Source: Pterobdella sp. o SKG-2022
Lineage: Eukaryota; Annelida; Clitellata; Hirudinida; Piscicolidae
Reading direction: 5' to 3'
NCBI GenBank assembly: GCA_964035795.1
Contig: OZ038321.1
Location: forward strand, 10,284,941 to 10,348,940
Length of the DNA: 64,000 nucleotides
The notes beneath the pieces are model-generated. The model saw nothing but the letters and a program-made list of their open reading frames with translations, searched no databases and was not told the origin of the DNA. Positions 61,645 through 64,000 of the stretch are shown here, in pieces. The translations under genes were made by a program, and so were the position numbers. Numbering within the stretch: the stretch's first letter is position 1; each line of letters starts with the position of its first letter.

Positions 61645-62770
61645 AATAATACTGATCTTTCACAACTAAGCAGCCTAGCAACCTACAGAAAAGAAAGATC
61701 AATAGAAGATGTTGTCTGGACCCACAAGGTGAAAATTGCCTGTACAATAAACTCGGGCAAAACACCAAAAATTCAAGAAATAGATTTGTCATCTGCCTTT
61801 GATACAGTGAATCGTAGAAAACTTATGAAGGTTATAGACAGCATTCGTTTGCCTGAAGACTCAGAACTAGTGAACTTTCTTTTGAAAGACACAAAACTAA
61901 GAGGCAAAACGAACGAAAAAGGCCTCACTTACTGCAAAAATTTTTGTCCAACAAGGTGACGGGCTCAGTCCAGTCTTCTTCACAACGTATTTAGAAGCAG
62001 CAATGAAAGACGTCAAAAAAAAGTGCTCGCACAAGAAGTAGCGTATGCTGATGACGTAGACTTTATAAGTAAAGATGGTATAGACCTCGACATTTTCGAA
62101 AAAACCCTGGCTTCATGTAACCTACAAATGAACAAAAGAAAAACTGAAACTCTATCAATTGATGGAACAAATGATGAATGAAAAAAAAAGCAAAAAACTA
62201 GGAATGCTTTTCGAATCTAAAGAAAAATGGAAAAAAATGTAAAACCTAGTAAAGGTAGCCATGCTAAAAATGAACAACATATGGAAGTCAAGCATAGCAA
62301 GACCGAAAAAGGTATGAATTCATAAAGCATATGTCCAATCCATTATGCTTTTTGGCTGCGGCACTTGGTCGATGAACAAAGAAATGGAAAGATCAATAGA
62401 CAGCTTCAACAGAAGAATGGTGAGACACGCATCTGGAATCTTTTGGCCCAAACGCATGTCTACAAAAGAAGTAAACGTTCTCATTGAACCAAGAACACGT
62501 GAAATAAAAATAACGACGCTAACCGATCCTAGGCCACATTTTGCATATGGACGACCATGTTCTGGCAAAAAAAAACAACCATCAATGCCATTAAAACCAA
62601 AAAAAAAAATTAGGAAGACCAAATACTAGCCTACTTACCACCATCAAGGATGACTTGAAACGTCATTTTTTATCAATAGAAGAGAAAGTTGAAGGAAAGC
62701 CGTGCTTCGGCGAACAAAATATTCTAACTATTGAATCAACATTCATTTTTTAGTGCTTTTTTTAAACCCT
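61645..62770 (+). mobile_element. Family B LINE, RT to 3' end
   Basis: It begins inside the RT (LSSLATYRKERSIEDVVWTH at about 61668-61726), directly after the D element. Further landmarks are EIDLSSAFDTVNRRKLMKVI (61779-61838), FVQQGDGLSPVFFTTYLEAA (about 61944-62003), EVAYADDVDFISKDGIDLDI (62036-62095), FGCGTWSMNKEMERSIDSFN (62350-62409) and ASGIFWPKRMSTKE. The 3' tail (CCGTGCTTCGGCGAACAAAA, TTTTTAGTGCTTTTTTTAAA, CCCTAAAAATAAATAATACG) is shared with 50830-50920 (minus). YADD is intact, but three frameshifts break the protein. Confidence 0.82.
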
Positions 62771-62879
62771 AAAAATAAATAATACGAGGTCTTTGATTGA
62801 GTCCCGCGCAATTGGTGGGCGAATCCAAATTTGAAAAATGTAAACTGTAAATAGAAAGTAAAGGGTTGCGAATGAACTC

Positions 62880-63585
62880 CAAAAGAACAAAATTCATGGT
62901 TTGACTGAAAGTCTGAAAGATCAGGTTTATGTATGTCCTCGCTGTCTCAATTTAGCGCCATTTTTGGATTATAGGTCTATTACTGTTGGTAAAGCCAAAA
63001 TGGAAGTAGAACCAAAGTTTTGCTACATTGGTGATATGTTGTGTGCGGGTAGAGGTTGTGAGCTGGCAGTTTAGTTGTCTGGGGTAAATTCAAAAAACTG
63101 TTGACCTCTAAACACATCACTTTGGAATCTCGTGGCAAATTTTACACATCTTGTGTGCGTTCTGCATTGTTATAAAATGGGCCCTAACAGTTGCTGTTTT
63201 GCAAAAGCTACAGCGCAACGATAGGTCTATGATCCCCTGGATATGTGGCGTTAGGCCAAAAAACAAAATTCAATCAGCTTTTTTCACAAAACTCAAAATC
63301 CCAGACATAAGAACGCTGCTACTGAGCCGTCGTCTTTGTTGGTGTAGTCACGTGAAACATTCTTCCATGTGTATCAAAGACGTGCTCAAACTTTGCCTAG
63401 AAGTCGTTCCGTGGTAGACCAGCAAAAACTTGGTTGAGTTGTGTTGAAAAGAATATGGAATCCTATGGCCTGGAAAATGCGGACCCACTCAATAGAGCTG
63501 AGTGGAGAAAGTGTATTAGCCGACTGCTGTATATACCAGCTACTGGGACGTCTACAGTATTATAATCTAATATGAATAATAATAA
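62880..63585 (+). mobile_element. Family H LINE 3' end
   Basis: The fragment starts in the PHD-like module (YVCPRCLNLAP at about 62930-62962), then KMEVEPKFCYIGDMLCAGRG, SRGKFYTSCVRSALL, LQRNDRSMIPWICGVRPKNK, FTKLKIPDIRTLLLSRRLCW and FRGRPAKTWLSCVEKNMESY. It ends with NADPLNRAEWRKCISRLLYI. The 3' terminus CCGACTGCTGTATATACCAG, CTACTGGGACGTCTACAGTA is shared with 50063-50100, followed by an AAT-rich tail at 63571-63587. Confidence 0.78.
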
Positions 63586-63586
63586 T

Positions 63587-64000
63587 AAACAAACACAAAG
63601 TCTTTATTCCTTAGTCACAAAGCTTTTCATAATTCTAGCTTACATTATTGAATGATAATAGTTGAAAAATGTATCCTATTTAAGCTCGTTCAAATACTTT
63701 AAAGGTGTAATTATATTATGTGCGATAATAATTTTAGGTAATATGTAATCGATAAGGGTATATGATATTATCAGGCAAGGTTATTGACATGAAAGGTGAT
63801 TAACTGCGTTCTTAAGAATCTATGCTTCTATTTGCCAAACGATTAGGTAATGCCGAAGCGAAAAAAAGTTAGTTACTTAATAACTGCTTGTTCAATGTGG
63901 GTCGGTGTGCTTTGATGTGGTATGCTTCCAAGATCTTTATTTCTTAGCATTAACAAGTACCATCATGGGTGAACTGATTAGAGTAAATGCTATTTAATCC
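63587..64000 (-). mobile_element. Penelope-like element, minus strand, running off the right edge
   Basis: 63587-63680 matches the terminal repeat of the element at 44834 (AACAAACACAAAGTCTTTAT, TCACAAAGCTTTTCATAATT). On the minus strand, 63940-63875 reads ILEAYHIKAHRPTLNKQLLS, the end of the GIY-YIG domain, with a frameshift just upstream (NAKK then a stop). The RT would lie beyond 64000. Confidence 0.75.

Noticed and set aside
1..64000. CRISPR arrays, prokaryotic operons, integrons or a novel defence system
   Set aside because: There is no regular spacer array, no ribosome-binding-site-led gene clusters and no prokaryotic gene content. All tandem repeats seen are microsatellites or the 21-bp unit, and the long frames are LINE, Penelope-like or WD40 exons.

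Overview
This window looks like animal (metazoan) nuclear DNA. It is very AT-rich, has spliceosomal exon/intron structure with GT...AG junctions, and is packed with decayed non-LTR retrotransposons (LINEs). It also carries a Penelope-like element and tRNA-derived SINEs. I see no bacterial operon, CRISPR array or viral gene set. The AT content, the LINE mix and the Penelope and SINE content would suit a cnidarian such as a hydrozoan, but that is a low-confidence guess.

Host gene. Five well-framed exons on the + strand (17195-17310, 23496-23613, 42223-42413, 44433-44606, 50190-50522) encode consecutive WD40 blades. In order and content they match the C-terminal half of the cilia/flagella protein CFAP52 (WDR16). 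Codon phases agree across every junction that can be tested. The N-terminal exons, one short exon between 23613 and 42223, and the last blade were not found. The gene spans at least 33 kb, and its introns are filled by the transposable elements below.

Transposon layout (family letters are mine). Family A is an APE-type LINE with an endonuclease, an RT and C-terminal C2H2 fingers; copies lie at 1624-4850, 8141-11888, 27689-29570 and 46310-49570(-), with a piece at 50935-51718(-). Family B is a second APE-type LINE with YADD-type RTs; copies lie at 5000-7497, 29570-31180, 53485-54740(-), 56812-58380, 61645-62760 and 50830-52130(-). Families C, D, E and H carry a PHD-like C4HC3 zinc module between the RT and the C-terminal region. 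C is at 11935-13836, D at 14215-15713 and 58640-61640, E is mostly on the minus strand between 16.2 and 39.8 kb, and H is at 49800-50110, 55940-56811 and 62880-63585. Family G (31960-34370) is CR1/L2-like. A Penelope-like element with inverted terminal repeats and a GIY-YIG domain is at 44834-45985, and a second one runs off the right edge on the minus strand.

The most notable theme is recurrent LINE chimerism. Family A runs in frame into B (29570), H runs in frame into B (56812), D abuts B (61645), and a B copy has its middle replaced by an A endonuclease fragment (50830-52130). Other points are a near-identical pair of E elements 13,000 bp apart, one with a ~508-bp RT deletion; tandem monomer-like 5' regions in E; two fold-back structures; and a palindrome at the 5' edge of an A element. 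The layout suggests a LINE graveyard with template switching, inside the introns of one conserved ciliary gene.
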